Assembly: GCA_965230535.1 (NCBI GenBank)
Contig: OZ246009.1
Span: 682,001 to 746,000 of the forward strand
From: JAUILH01 sp965230535
GTDB lineage: Bacteria > Bacteroidota > Bacteroidia > Flavobacteriales_D > JAUILH01
Direction: 5' to 3'
DNA: 64,000 bases
Numbering within the stretch: position 1 is the first letter of the stretch; each line of letters begins with the position of its first letter. The notes below the pieces were generated by a model. That model had not been told where the DNA came from and did no database searches. It worked only from the letters and a program-made list of their open reading frames with translations. This document shows positions 17,107 to 26,083 of this stretch, in pieces. Position numbers and translations under genes: made by a program.

Positions 17107-18569
17107 TGAAGTTGTTAACCGACATATTATATGGTGTAAGTATCAGGGAGGTAGCTGGTCCTACCAATGTGGCTGTTGAATCTGTTGTGTTTGATTCGCG
17201 TCAGGTAACAAGCTATACTTTGTTTGTTGCGGTGAAAGGGACCATGGTGGATGGTCATCAATATATCGACCAGGCCATTAAATCAGGTGCCATCGCAGTT
17301 GTGTGTGAAGAAATGCCTGAAGAGATTCAGTCTCACGTGACTTACGTGAAAGTTGAAAACTCTGCTGAGGCATTGGGGGTTTGTGCGGCCAATTATTACG
17401 ACAATCCATCGGATGAACTAAAATTGATTGGCGTAACAGGAACGAATGGAAAAACGACTTGTACCACAATTTTACATGCGCTTGGAACCAGGTTGGGTTA
17501 TAAGTGTGGTCTGATTTCTACAGTTGTCAATAAAATTGGAAATGAAGAGATCAAGGCAACGCACACAACACCGGATGCAGTTGGTCTGAATAAGTTGTTG
17601 GCCGAAATGCTTGAAGCTGGTTGCGACTACTGTTTTATGGAGGTAAGTTCTCATGCGGTAGATCAGCACAGAATTGCCGGAGTGAATTTCTCTGGTGCTG
17701 CATTTACCAACCTGAGTAGAGATCATTTAGATTATCACGGAACAATAGAGCATTACATCCAGGCTAAAAAGACCTTCTTCGATCAATTGAAGTCAAGTGC
17801 TTTTGCCGTGACAAATATGGATGACCTGCATGGAGAGGTCATGATCGAAGATACTAGGGCAAGATGTGTGTCTTACGGACTGAATGGTGTGGCGGATGTC
17901 AAAGGTAAAATCCTGGAAAATCAGTTCTCAGGTCTGGTCTTAAATATAGATAACAACGAGCTGTGGTCTAAGCTCATCGGAAAGTTCAATGCATACAACC
18001 TTTTGCTGGTTTATTCAATCGCAATGGAGCTGGACTGGGATAAGCTTCAGGTGCTCACAATTATGAGCGAGATTGAGTCTGTTGACGGGCGTTTCGAATA
18101 CATCAAAACTCCAAACAACATTACGGCCATTGTTGATTATGCGCATACACCGGATGCTTTGGAGAATGTACTTAAAACCATTGCAGATATCAGAACCGGA
18201 AACGAACAGGTAATCACAGTTGTCGGTTGTGGCGGAGACAGAGATAAAGGTAAGCGACCAATGATGGCTGAAATTGCTTGTAAAATGAGCAATAAAGTAG
18301 TGTTGACCTCAGACAATCCAAGGTCGGAAGATCCTGACCAGATCATTCAGGATATGATGACAGGAGTGGATGCTTCAGAAAAGAGAAAAGTGCTGTGTAT
18401 CACCAATCGCAAAGAAGGAATTAGAACGGCTTGTAGTCTCGCAAACGATGGGGATATCCTGTTGATTGCCGGGAAAGGTCATGAAAAATATCAAATCATA
18501 AAAGATGAAGTATTGCCATTTGACGACATGGCAGTGCTAAGTGAAACCCTAAAAATGATGGAGAAATAA
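17106..18569 (+). CDS. murE: UDP-MurNAc-L-Ala-D-Glu:meso-diaminopimelate ligase MurE
   Basis: A 487-residue Mur ligase. The ATP loop is GTNGKTT (112-118), followed by 'EVSSHAVDQHRI' and 'DYAHTPDALENVL' in the central and C-terminal domains. The amino-acid selectivity motif reads DNPR (403-406), the form associated with meso-diaminopimelate rather than lysine, so the peptidoglycan is probably of the DAP type. It overlaps ftsI and mraY by one base each. Confidence 0.96.
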   Translation: MKLLTDILYGVSIREVAGPTNVAVESVVFDSRQVTSYTLFVAVKGTMVDGHQYIDQAIKSGAIAVVCEEMPEEIQSHVTYVKVENSAEALGVCAANYYDNPSDELKLIGVTGTNGKTTCTTILHALGTRLGYKCGLISTVVNKIGNEEIKATHTTPDAVGLNKLLAEMLEAGCDYCFMEVSSHAVDQHRIAGVNFSGAAFTNLSRDHLDYHGTIEHYIQAKKTFFDQLKSSAFAVTNMDDLHGEVMIEDTRARCVSYGLNGVADVKGKILENQFSGLVLNIDNNELWSKLIGKFNAYNLLLVYSIAMELDWDKLQVLTIMSEIESVDGRFEYIKTPNNITAIVDYAHTPDALENVLKTIADIRTGNEQVITVVGCGGDRDKGKRPMMAEIACKMSNKVVLTSDNPRSEDPDQIIQDMMTGVDASEKRKVLCITNRKEGIRTACSLANDGDILLIAGKGHEKYQIIKDEVLPFDDMAVLSETLKMMEK

Positions 18570-19807
18570 TGTTATATCATTTATTCGATTATATAGAACG
18601 CTATTATGATGTGCCAGGAGCTGGTCTCTTCCAGTATATTTCCTTCCGTGCATCTATGGCTATCATTGCTTCTCTGATCATTTCCATGGTTTTCGGGAAA
18701 AGAATCATTCGCTTGTTGCACAGACTTCAGGTAGGAGAAACGGTTCGTGATTTAGGCTTAGAGGGGCAAAAAGAAAAAGAAGGCACACCAACCATGGGAG
18801 GGTTAATGATTCTTGCAGCCATCTTAATTCCAACACTTTTGTTTGCTCAGCTTGACAATGTCTACATCATTACTATGATTGTGAGTACGCTTTGGCTGGG
18901 AACCATCGGTTTTATCGATGACTACATCAAAGTATTTAAGAAGAATAAGAAAGGGTTAGCAGGGAAATTCAAGGTCATCGGTCAGATAGGGATCGGTATT
19001 TTGGTAGGGTCTGTACTGTATTTCCATCAGGATGTGGTGATGATGGAGCCTACCAATATTTCAGAAGAACAAATCGAAGAAATCACCTTGACCGATGGAG
19101 AAGAAGCTGCTCTTGAAGCTCAGTGGGAAGAAACCAAATCACTTAAAACAACCATTCCATTCTTGAGAGATAATGTATTCGACTACAGATGGATGTTGGG
19201 AGAAGGCAATGAAAAGTGGGCCTGGTTGCTATTTATTCCCTTGGTGATTTTCATAGTCACGGCCGTCTCAAATGGCGCCAATATGACGGATGGCCTGGAC
19301 GGTCTGGCCACGGGAACATCCGCTATAATCGGACTTGCACTGGCTGTACTCGCTTACGTCTCCGGTAACTTCATGCTGGCAGACTACCTCAATGTCATGT
19401 ACATACCCGAATCCGGAGAACTGGTGGTCTTCATCGCGGCCTTCGTAGGAGCGTGTATCGGTTTCTTATGGTACAACTCATATCCGGCTCAAGTGTTTAT
19501 GGGTGACACAGGAAGTTTGGCGCTTGGAGGTATCATCGCCGTGTTCGCCATTTCCATCAGAAAAGAATTGCTCATTCCGGTTCTATGCGGGGTGTTCTTA
19601 ATAGAAAATTTATCGGTAATGATTCAGGTAGGCTATTTCAAGCTTACGAAAAGAAAATATGGTGAAGGCAGACGTGTGTTCCTCATGGCGCCCCTGCACC
19701 ACCACTATCAAAAAAAGGGAATGCATGAGGCAAAAATAGTATCCAGATTCTGGATCGTAGGGATTATTCTGGCAGTGATTGCCATTGTAACACTAAAACT
19801 ACGCTAG
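18569..19807 (+). CDS. mraY: Phospho-MurNAc-pentapeptide transferase MraY
   Basis: A 412-residue polytopic membrane enzyme that moves phospho-MurNAc-pentapeptide onto undecaprenyl phosphate to give lipid I. Signatures: 'KEGTPTMGGLMIL', 'FIDDYIKV', 'NGANMTDGLDGLATG', 'FMGDTGSLALGG' and 'APLHHHYQKKG'. Between membrane segments it carries a charged insertion of about 60 residues (about 155-215, rich in Glu/Thr), as many Bacteroidota MraY proteins do. A GC-richer patch lies at about 19250-19480 inside the gene. Confidence 0.96.
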   Translation: MLYHLFDYIERYYDVPGAGLFQYISFRASMAIIASLIISMVFGKRIIRLLHRLQVGETVRDLGLEGQKEKEGTPTMGGLMILAAILIPTLLFAQLDNVYIITMIVSTLWLGTIGFIDDYIKVFKKNKKGLAGKFKVIGQIGIGILVGSVLYFHQDVVMMEPTNISEEQIEEITLTDGEEAALEAQWEETKSLKTTIPFLRDNVFDYRWMLGEGNEKWAWLLFIPLVIFIVTAVSNGANMTDGLDGLATGTSAIIGLALAVLAYVSGNFMLADYLNVMYIPESGELVVFIAAFVGACIGFLWYNSYPAQVFMGDTGSLALGGIIAVFAISIRKELLIPVLCGVFLIENLSVMIQVGYFKLTKRKYGEGRRVFLMAPLHHHYQKKGMHEAKIVSRFWIVGIILAVIAIVTLKLR

Positions 19808-21150
19808 TGGATCTGGTTGTACTCGGAGCAGGAGAAAGTGGTGTTGGAGCGGCCATATTGGCCAAAAAGCAGGGCTTGAAAGTGTGGGTGAGCGATTTTG
19901 GAAAGATCGCAGAGAAGTACAAAGACGTTCTTTTAAATAACGATATAGATTTTGAGGAAGGAAAGCATTCCGAATCGATCATTTTATCGGCAAAGGAAGT
20001 GGTGAAGAGTCCTGGAATTCCAGACACAGTTTCCATCGTGAAACAATGTTTGGCAAACCAAATTCCGGTCATCTCAGAAATTGAATTTGCAGCCAGATAT
20101 ACCAATGCTAAACTAGTTGGTATTACCGGAAGCAATGGAAAAACAACCACCGCCAAAATTGCATATCACATTCTTGAAAAAGCAGGCTTAAATGTCGCTT
20201 TAGCTGGGAATGTGGGGCAAAGTTTCGCCTGGCAGGTCGCCGAAAATGATTACGACTATTATGTGCTTGAGTTGAGCAGTTTTCAACTCGATGGCATGTT
20301 TGAAGTCAAACTGGATATCGCCATCCTCCTCAACATCACTCCCGATCACCTTGATAGATATGACTACAAATTCGAGAATTACATTGATTCGAAAATGAGA
20401 ATAGTCCAAAACCAGGATGAACATTGTCATTTCATCGCATGGAAAGATGATGAAGTCATCCAAACCGCTATCAGGCAACGGGACATTCCTTCAAAACTAC
20501 TTCTGTTTACACAAGAATCAGAATTAGAGGAAGGAGCATGGGTAAACAAACAACAACAAATAGTAATAAAAACAAACCAACAACAAAACAACCAACCAAC
20601 CATGTCAGTACATGATTTAGCTTTACAAGGCAAGCACAACTTGAACAATTCTATGGCCGCTGGAATAGCAGGGCGAGTGCTTGAGATTAGAAAAGAGATT
20701 ATTCGTGAAAGTCTCACGGATTTTCAAAATGTGGAACACCGCCTGGAATTCGTGGCGCGTATTCATGGCATTGAGTTTATTAACGACTCAAAAGCTACCA
20801 ATGTCAATTCAACCTGGTATGCGCTTGAGAGTATCAATAAGCCAATCGTATGGATCGCGGGAGGTGTGGATAAAGGAAATGACTACAGTTCTGTAATGGA
20901 ATTGGTGAAATCCAAAGTTCATACCCTGATTTGTCTTGGAAAAGATAACCAGAAACTGCACGAGACTTTCAAAGGGAAGATAGATAACATCATGGATGCA
21001 TCTTCAGCTCATGAGGCGGTTGCGCTTGGGTATCAGTATGCCCAAAAAGAGCAAGTGGTTTTATTGTCACCTGCTTGCGCAAGTTTCGATCTTTTTGAAA
21101 ACTACGAGCAAAGAGGAACTGAGTTTAAACTAGCTGTTAAAGCACTTTAA
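19807..21150 (+). CDS. murD: UDP-MurNAc-L-alanine:D-glutamate ligase MurD
   Basis: A 447-residue Mur ligase that adds D-glutamate to UDP-MurNAc-L-Ala. The start is GTG, sharing one base with the mraY stop. The N-terminal nucleotide-sugar domain opens 'VVLGAGESGVGAA'; the ATP loop is GSNGKTTT (108-115); the C-terminal domain (about 295-447) has 'EHRLEFV', 'INDSKATN' and 'VLLSPACASFDLF'. An odd glutamine/asparagine-rich stretch (about residues 247-266) comes from CAA-rich DNA at 20543-20603 in a surface-exposed part of the central domain. The gene is followed 11 bases later by a second copy of its C-domain. Confidence 0.95.
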   Translation: MDLVVLGAGESGVGAAILAKKQGLKVWVSDFGKIAEKYKDVLLNNDIDFEEGKHSESIILSAKEVVKSPGIPDTVSIVKQCLANQIPVISEIEFAARYTNAKLVGITGSNGKTTTAKIAYHILEKAGLNVALAGNVGQSFAWQVAENDYDYYVLELSSFQLDGMFEVKLDIAILLNITPDHLDRYDYKFENYIDSKMRIVQNQDEHCHFIAWKDDEVIQTAIRQRDIPSKLLLFTQESELEEGAWVNKQQQIVIKTNQQQNNQPTMSVHDLALQGKHNLNNSMAAGIAGRVLEIRKEIIRESLTDFQNVEHRLEFVARIHGIEFINDSKATNVNSTWYALESINKPIVWIAGGVDKGNDYSSVMELVKSKVHTLICLGKDNQKLHETFKGKIDNIMDASSAHEAVALGYQYAQKEQVVLLSPACASFDLFENYEQRGTEFKLAVKAL

Positions 21151-21161
21151 ATTAAATCGTC

Positions 21162-21653
21162 ATGGATAAACTTAAAATTAAAGCCGGAAATGCGTTTCTG
21201 CAGGCCCGAAAAGACAATGTCTGGAATGGAATTGAACACAGACTTGAGTTAGTCACTTCATGGAATGGAATCGACTTTATCAATGATTCTAAGGCTACAG
21301 ATCTGGAATCTGTATACTATTCGCTGGAAACCATTCAGAAGCCAATCTTATGGTTGTGCGGAAACTCAGAAGACAACGACAAGTTCTGGGGAATGGAAAA
21401 ATTAATCAAGTACAAAGTAATCAGTGCATATGGCTTTGGACCAGAGGTTAATTGGGATCCGTGTATCAAAAATTGGGTGGACGTATTCGAAAATCACACA
21501 TCTCTGAAAGCTGCTTTTAGCCGTGCGACAAGAAATGCAAAAGCTGGTTCAGTTGTGTTATTGTCTCCGGGGAATGCAAGCTACGATTTGTACGCTAACT
21601 TCAAGGAGAGAGGAGAGGCTTTTAGATCTTTAGTAGAAGATTGGTGTAAATAA
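21162..21653 (+). CDS. Free-standing MurD C-terminal domain paralog
   Basis: A 163-residue protein aligning with only the last third of MurD: 'NGIEHRLELVTSWNGIDFIND' pairs with MurD 'NVEHRLEFVARIHGIEFIND', followed by 'SKATDLESVYYSLE' and 'VVLLSPGNASYDLYANFKERGEAF'. It has no ATP loop and no central domain, so it cannot be a ligase alone. The GGVDKGND stretch of MurD is replaced by GNSEDNDK, which would change the ligand site, and ACAS has become GNAS. It starts 11 bases after murD and ends 3 bases before ftsW, so it is in the dcw operon. DNA-level similarity is low, pointing to an old duplication kept under selection. The function is unknown; a regulatory or MurD-binding role is conjecture. 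Confidence 0.85.
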   Translation: MDKLKIKAGNAFLQARKDNVWNGIEHRLELVTSWNGIDFINDSKATDLESVYYSLETIQKPILWLCGNSEDNDKFWGMEKLIKYKVISAYGFGPEVNWDPCIKNWVDVFENHTSLKAAFSRATRNAKAGSVVLLSPGNASYDLYANFKERGEAFRSLVEDWCK

Positions 21654-21656
21654 TTA

Positions 21657-22865
21657 ATGGTAGAGTTATTTAAATATCTGAAAGGTGATCGGGCACTTTG
21701 GGTAATAGCCATCATTTTTGCGCTTATTTCCATGGTGACCGTATTTAGTTTTATCCCTAGTTTGATAGAACAACAAGGTGGTTCATACATTGGTCATCTC
21801 ATCAAACATGTCATTATTTTGATGACAGGATTTGTGATTATGTACTATATCCATCGCGTTAACTACAAGTACTTTTCCCGTCTGGCTCAGATTCTTTTTT
21901 GGGCAGCTGTTGTGTTGTTGGTTTTAACACTGCTCATCGGGAAGAATATCAACGGAGCCAAGCGCTGGATTGAAGTGCCAATCGTGAATCAAACCTTTCA
22001 GACCTCAGATTTTGCCAAGTTAGCTCTGCTTATGTATGTAGGCCGCTTGTTGGTGGTGAAGAAAGATCTGCTTCATAGCTTTAAACAAGGCGTTTGGCCA
22101 ATTCTTTGGCCAATTTTATTGGTGTGTGCACTCATTTTACCTCAGGATTTTTCTACAGCGGGTATGTTGTTTGGTATCTGTATGATTCTGTTGTTTATAG
22201 CAAATGTTCCCATGAAGTTTCTGGGAATGATTTTCGGCGGAATTATTGTTGGTTTGATGCTGATTTTTGCTGTAGGAAAAAGTGCGCCGGGTGTCTTCCC
22301 AAGATTGGATACCTGGGTGAGTAGAATAGAGGCTTTCTGGCAAGACGAAGATGAAGTAGATAAAGACGCTAAGCAACAAAGAGATATTGGATACTACGCC
22401 ATAGCCAATGCTAAGTTCTGGGGAACCGGACCTGGTAAAGGTGAGTACAAAAAACGTTTGTTTGCAGCATCTGCCGATATGTACACAGCGGCCTTTATTG
22501 AAGAAAATGGTGTGCCGGGAGTGATCCTGCTAATCTCTTTGTTCCTAACTGTTCTGTTTAGGTCGTTGAGGATCGCCGCCAAATGCGAGAAAAATTTTGG
22601 TACCTACATCTGTATAGGAATTGGAATAGCGCTCATGTTCCAGGCGCTTATTAATATGGCCGTGCCCACTGGCTTAGTGCCCATGACAGGTCAAAATATG
22701 CCCTTACTTGGTTTGGGTGGAACATCCATCTGGTTTACATGTATCTCATTAGGAATCATTTTGTCCGTGAGTAGAGATGTGTATCCCGAAAGAGAAGAAG
22801 ATGGAAATAACCAGGTAAAGTCAAATGAGAACTTAAATGATGAAGAAAAATATGTCGTTACGTAG
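21657..22865 (+). CDS. ftsW: Septal peptidoglycan glycosyltransferase FtsW (SEDS family)
   Basis: A 402-residue SEDS protein with about ten membrane segments. 'NGAKRWIEVPIVNQTFQTSDFAKLALLMY' (positions about 99-127) is the family core, 'PDFSTAG'-type sequence appears as 'PQDFSTAGML', and 'AAFIEENGVPG' holds the conserved glutamates of the large extracellular loop. It polymerises lipid II at the septum together with FtsI. The last 29 bases overlap the start of murG. Confidence 0.93.
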   Translation: MVELFKYLKGDRALWVIAIIFALISMVTVFSFIPSLIEQQGGSYIGHLIKHVIILMTGFVIMYYIHRVNYKYFSRLAQILFWAAVVLLVLTLLIGKNINGAKRWIEVPIVNQTFQTSDFAKLALLMYVGRLLVVKKDLLHSFKQGVWPILWPILLVCALILPQDFSTAGMLFGICMILLFIANVPMKFLGMIFGGIIVGLMLIFAVGKSAPGVFPRLDTWVSRIEAFWQDEDEVDKDAKQQRDIGYYAIANAKFWGTGPGKGEYKKRLFAASADMYTAAFIEENGVPGVILLISLFLTVLFRSLRIAAKCEKNFGTYICIGIGIALMFQALINMAVPTGLVPMTGQNMPLLGLGGTSIWFTCISLGIILSVSRDVYPEREEDGNNQVKSNENLNDEEKYVVT

Positions 22866-23952
22866 AGTTGTCATAAGTGGAGGAGGAACTGGCGGACATA
22901 TATTCCCCGCTATAGCCATTGCCAATGAGATCAAAGCTCAGTACCCCGATTGTGAATTCTTGTTCATAGGCGCAAATGGGAAAATGGAAATGGAGAAAGT
23001 ACCTCAGGCAGGCTATAAAATTGTTGGTTTAGATGTAGCCGGACTGAAGCGTTCCCTGTCTCCGAAGAACATACTCATCCTTTTCAAATTTTTGAGAAGC
23101 TCTTCCAAGGCGAAAAAGATCATTAAAAATTTCAATCCGGATGTTGCCATTGGTGTTGGTGGATATGCCAGTGCACCAACCTTAAAAGCAGCTGCAAAAT
23201 TGGGAATTACTACCATTGTTCAGGAGCAGAATTCCTTTGCTGGTCTTACCAATAAGATGTTGGGGAAAAATGCTAAGAAAGTCTGTGTAGCCTATGAAGG
23301 CATGGAACGTTTCTTCGATAAAAACAAAATAGAAATTACAGGTAATCCGGTTCGTTCAAATGTGGTGCAAATCGATGGTAAACGAGAGCAGGCATTGAAG
23401 CACTTTAATCTGGATGCCAACAAAAAAACGTTATTGATCCTGGGAGGAAGTTTGGGCGCAAGAACCATCAACCAAAGTGTGCAAAATGAAATTGACCGTT
23501 GGGGAGAAGCCAATATTCAAATTTTATGGCAGTGTGGTAAGTTCTACGCAGAAGATCTTCAGGCTTTCATGAAGGCAAACCCAAAGGACCATGTGAAACT
23601 TCACCCTTTTATCATGGAAATGGATTTGGCCTATGCTGCCGCTGATATGATCGTGTCAAGAGCAGGTGCCATATCGGTTTCTGAGATCTGTATCATTGGG
23701 AAACCAGCTGTTTTTGTGCCTAGCCCAAATGTGGCGGAAGATCATCAAACTAAAAACGCCATGGCTTTGGTTAAAAATGATGCGGCCATCATGGTAACGG
23801 ATGCAGATGCGCCAACAAAACTGGGAACCACAGTAGTTGATTTACTAAATGACGAGAGCCAGTGTAAGCTTCTAAGTGAAAAGATCAGCGCAATGGGAAA
23901 ACCCAATGCCACTAAAGACATTGTTAAAATAATTGAATCAAGCGTTTCTTGA
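22837..23952 (+). CDS. murG: UDP-GlcNAc:lipid I N-acetylglucosaminyltransferase MurG
   Basis: A 371-residue GT-B glycosyltransferase that makes lipid II on the inner face of the membrane. Motifs: GGGTGGHIFPA near the N-terminus, 'GVGGYASAPTLKAAA', 'QEQNSFAGLTNKML', 'GGSLGARTIN' and 'VSRAGAISVSEI'. An internal ATG at 22852 (MSLRRVV) would remove most of the overlap with ftsW and is an alternative start. The stop overlaps the murC start by four bases. Confidence 0.95.
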   Translation: MMKKNMSLRRVVISGGGTGGHIFPAIAIANEIKAQYPDCEFLFIGANGKMEMEKVPQAGYKIVGLDVAGLKRSLSPKNILILFKFLRSSSKAKKIIKNFNPDVAIGVGGYASAPTLKAAAKLGITTIVQEQNSFAGLTNKMLGKNAKKVCVAYEGMERFFDKNKIEITGNPVRSNVVQIDGKREQALKHFNLDANKKTLLILGGSLGARTINQSVQNEIDRWGEANIQILWQCGKFYAEDLQAFMKANPKDHVKLHPFIMEMDLAYAAADMIVSRAGAISVSEICIIGKPAVFVPSPNVAEDHQTKNAMALVKNDAAIMVTDADAPTKLGTTVVDLLNDESQCKLLSEKISAMGKPNATKDIVKIIESSVS

Positions 23953-25295
23953 AAGGACTAAGTACATATCAAACTGTTTATTTCATCGGGATCGGAGGAA
24001 TCGGTATGAGTGCCCTTGCACGCTATTTTAAAGCGATCAATAAGCAGGTGCTTGGCTACGATAAAACGGAGACGAAACTCACTAAAAATCTCGTTAAAGA
24101 GGGCATTGAGGTGCATTATGATGAAGCTCCTGATTGTCTCAGCGGTTTTAATCCTGAATCAACTCTGGTAGTGATCACGCCGGCCATTCCACAGAACAAT
24201 CAGGAATTACAATTGGCTTTGGCGAAATACGATTGCCTTAAGCGAGCAGAAGTACTTGGACTCATCAGTCAGGATATGACAACCATAGCGGTTGCCGGAA
24301 CGCATGGAAAAACAACCACTTCAGCCATGATAGCGCATTTGTTTGCTTCAGCATCAAAGCCAGCAACAGCTTTTCTGGGTGGGATTTCTACAAATTTCAA
24401 TTCAAATTTAGTCTTGTCGGATTCAGATAAAGTAGTGGTTGAAGCAGATGAGTTTGATCGCTCTTTCCTGAAACTCTCTCCAAATACGGCCATTGTGACC
24501 TCCATGGATGCCGACCATTTGGATATATACTCGGATGAAGCTACCATCCAGGATGCTTTTATGGCGTTCATGAAACTCGTTCCCGATTGTGGTCATTTGG
24601 TTCTGAGAGATGGGTTGCCGCAACCTGAAGGCATCATTGTGCATACCTACGGATTAGATGCCAATGCAGATCTCTATGCAGATCACATCAGAATTGAAAA
24701 CGGGCAGTATGTTTTCGATTTAAAAGGCAGTGTAAATGAGCCCAATATGGTGATGGGAATGCCGGGAATTCATAATGTGGAAAATGCTCTGGCAGCGTGT
24801 TTAGCTTGTCTTCATAATGGCATGACCATGAGTGAAATAAAAGAAGGGTTACGAACATTCGCCGGTGTAAAACGCAGATTTGAGTACTGCATAAGAAAAG
24901 AAAATCTGGTGTACATTGACGATTATGCACACCATCCAACCGAGTTGGAGCGTTGCATTACGTCTGTACGTCAACTGTATCCGGGTAAAAAAGTGACTGG
25001 TATTTTCCAACCTCACCTGTATTCCAGAACACGCGATTTTGTAGACGGATTTGCTCAGAGCTTAGGGCTTTTAGACGAGCTATTTTTATTGGATATATAT
25101 CCGGCCAGAGAGCTGCCAATTAGCGGTGTAGACAGTGAGTGGCTGCTTGGAAAAGTAGACATGAGACACAAAGAATTGCTCTCAAAAACGGATGTGGTTG
25201 AACGTATAAAAACAAGCGAACCTGAAGTTTTATTGACTTTGGGCGCTGGTGATATAGATAAGTTGGTGCAACCCTTAACGGAAGCATTGCAATGA
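23949..25295 (+). CDS. murC: UDP-MurNAc:L-alanine ligase MurC
   Basis: A 448-residue Mur ligase that adds the first peptide residue, L-alanine. 'FIGIGGIGMSALA' is the nucleotide-sugar loop and GTHGKTT (117-123) the ATP loop; 'EADEFDRSFL' and 'DDYAHHPTEL' follow. The start is TTG, inside the murG stop (TTGA). The stop overlaps ftsQ (ATGA). No murF or ddl gene is present in this cluster. Confidence 0.95.
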   Translation: MKGLSTYQTVYFIGIGGIGMSALARYFKAINKQVLGYDKTETKLTKNLVKEGIEVHYDEAPDCLSGFNPESTLVVITPAIPQNNQELQLALAKYDCLKRAEVLGLISQDMTTIAVAGTHGKTTTSAMIAHLFASASKPATAFLGGISTNFNSNLVLSDSDKVVVEADEFDRSFLKLSPNTAIVTSMDADHLDIYSDEATIQDAFMAFMKLVPDCGHLVLRDGLPQPEGIIVHTYGLDANADLYADHIRIENGQYVFDLKGSVNEPNMVMGMPGIHNVENALAACLACLHNGMTMSEIKEGLRTFAGVKRRFEYCIRKENLVYIDDYAHHPTELERCITSVRQLYPGKKVTGIFQPHLYSRTRDFVDGFAQSLGLLDELFLLDIYPARELPISGVDSEWLLGKVDMRHKELLSKTDVVERIKTSEPEVLLTLGAGDIDKLVQPLTEALQ

Positions 25296-26071
25296 ATAAA
25301 AAGGTGATAAATATCGTTTCCTGGTCACTCTTCGTTGGAGGGGTGCTGTTCCTGATGAGTTTTGTATCGGGGAAACGGAATGATATTGCCCTAAATGAAG
25401 GAAGCCTTGAGATAAACATCAAACATAACAACGATAACGCCTTTCTAACTCCGGAAATCATCAAGAGGTATGTAGCCGTGAAACTCAATTATCAAATTGA
25501 TTCGGCTAAGTTGTCAGATATAAACATTGCTCAATTGGAAAACACAATTGGAGATATTGAAGAGGTGAAGTCTGTGCAGGTATACAAATCTGTAGATGGT
25601 AAACTAATTTGTGAGGTAGAAGAACGCGTGCCGGTCATTCGCATCATTCACGAAAACGGGATGAGTAATTACATTGATGAAGACGGGAAATACATGAATC
25701 TGTCTGCTCAGCATGCAGCGCACGTCCCAATTGTTACCGGACATATCAATGAAAGTGAATTCAGAGAGTCGGTAACCGAGTTGCCCATTGACTCCAATCT
25801 CATGTTTGATGATGTATATGCTCTGGGCGATTATATCCACTCAAATAAATTCTGGAATGCCCAGATTCAGGAGATACATATCAATAAAAAGAAGGAGTTT
25901 GAGCTCATTCCTTTGGTAGGTAACCACAGGATCATCTTTGGAGATGTGAGCAACATGGCTCGAAAATTTAAAAAACTTGAAATCTTCTATAAGGAAGGTT
26001 TAAACAATACTGGATGGAATGAATATGATACCATCAACGTAAAATTTAAAAATCAAATAGTCTGTTCTTAA
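25292..26071 (+). CDS. ftsQ: Cell division protein FtsQ/DivIB
   Basis: A 259-residue bitopic protein: short cytoplasmic N-terminus, one membrane helix (about 4-24), then a POTRA-like domain ('LTPEIIKRYVAVKLN', 'LENTIGDIEEVKSVQVYKSVDG') and the FtsQ beta domain ('EVEERVPVIRIIHENGMSNYIDEDG'). It links early and late divisome proteins through FtsL and FtsB-type partners. It overlaps murC by four bases and is 12 bases from ftsA. Confidence 0.9.
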   Translation: MNKKVINIVSWSLFVGGVLFLMSFVSGKRNDIALNEGSLEINIKHNNDNAFLTPEIIKRYVAVKLNYQIDSAKLSDINIAQLENTIGDIEEVKSVQVYKSVDGKLICEVEERVPVIRIIHENGMSNYIDEDGKYMNLSAQHAAHVPIVTGHINESEFRESVTELPIDSNLMFDDVYALGDYIHSNKFWNAQIQEIHINKKKEFELIPLVGNHRIIFGDVSNMARKFKKLEIFYKEGLNNTGWNEYDTINVKFKNQIVCS

Positions 26072-26083
26072 AATTATAAACTT

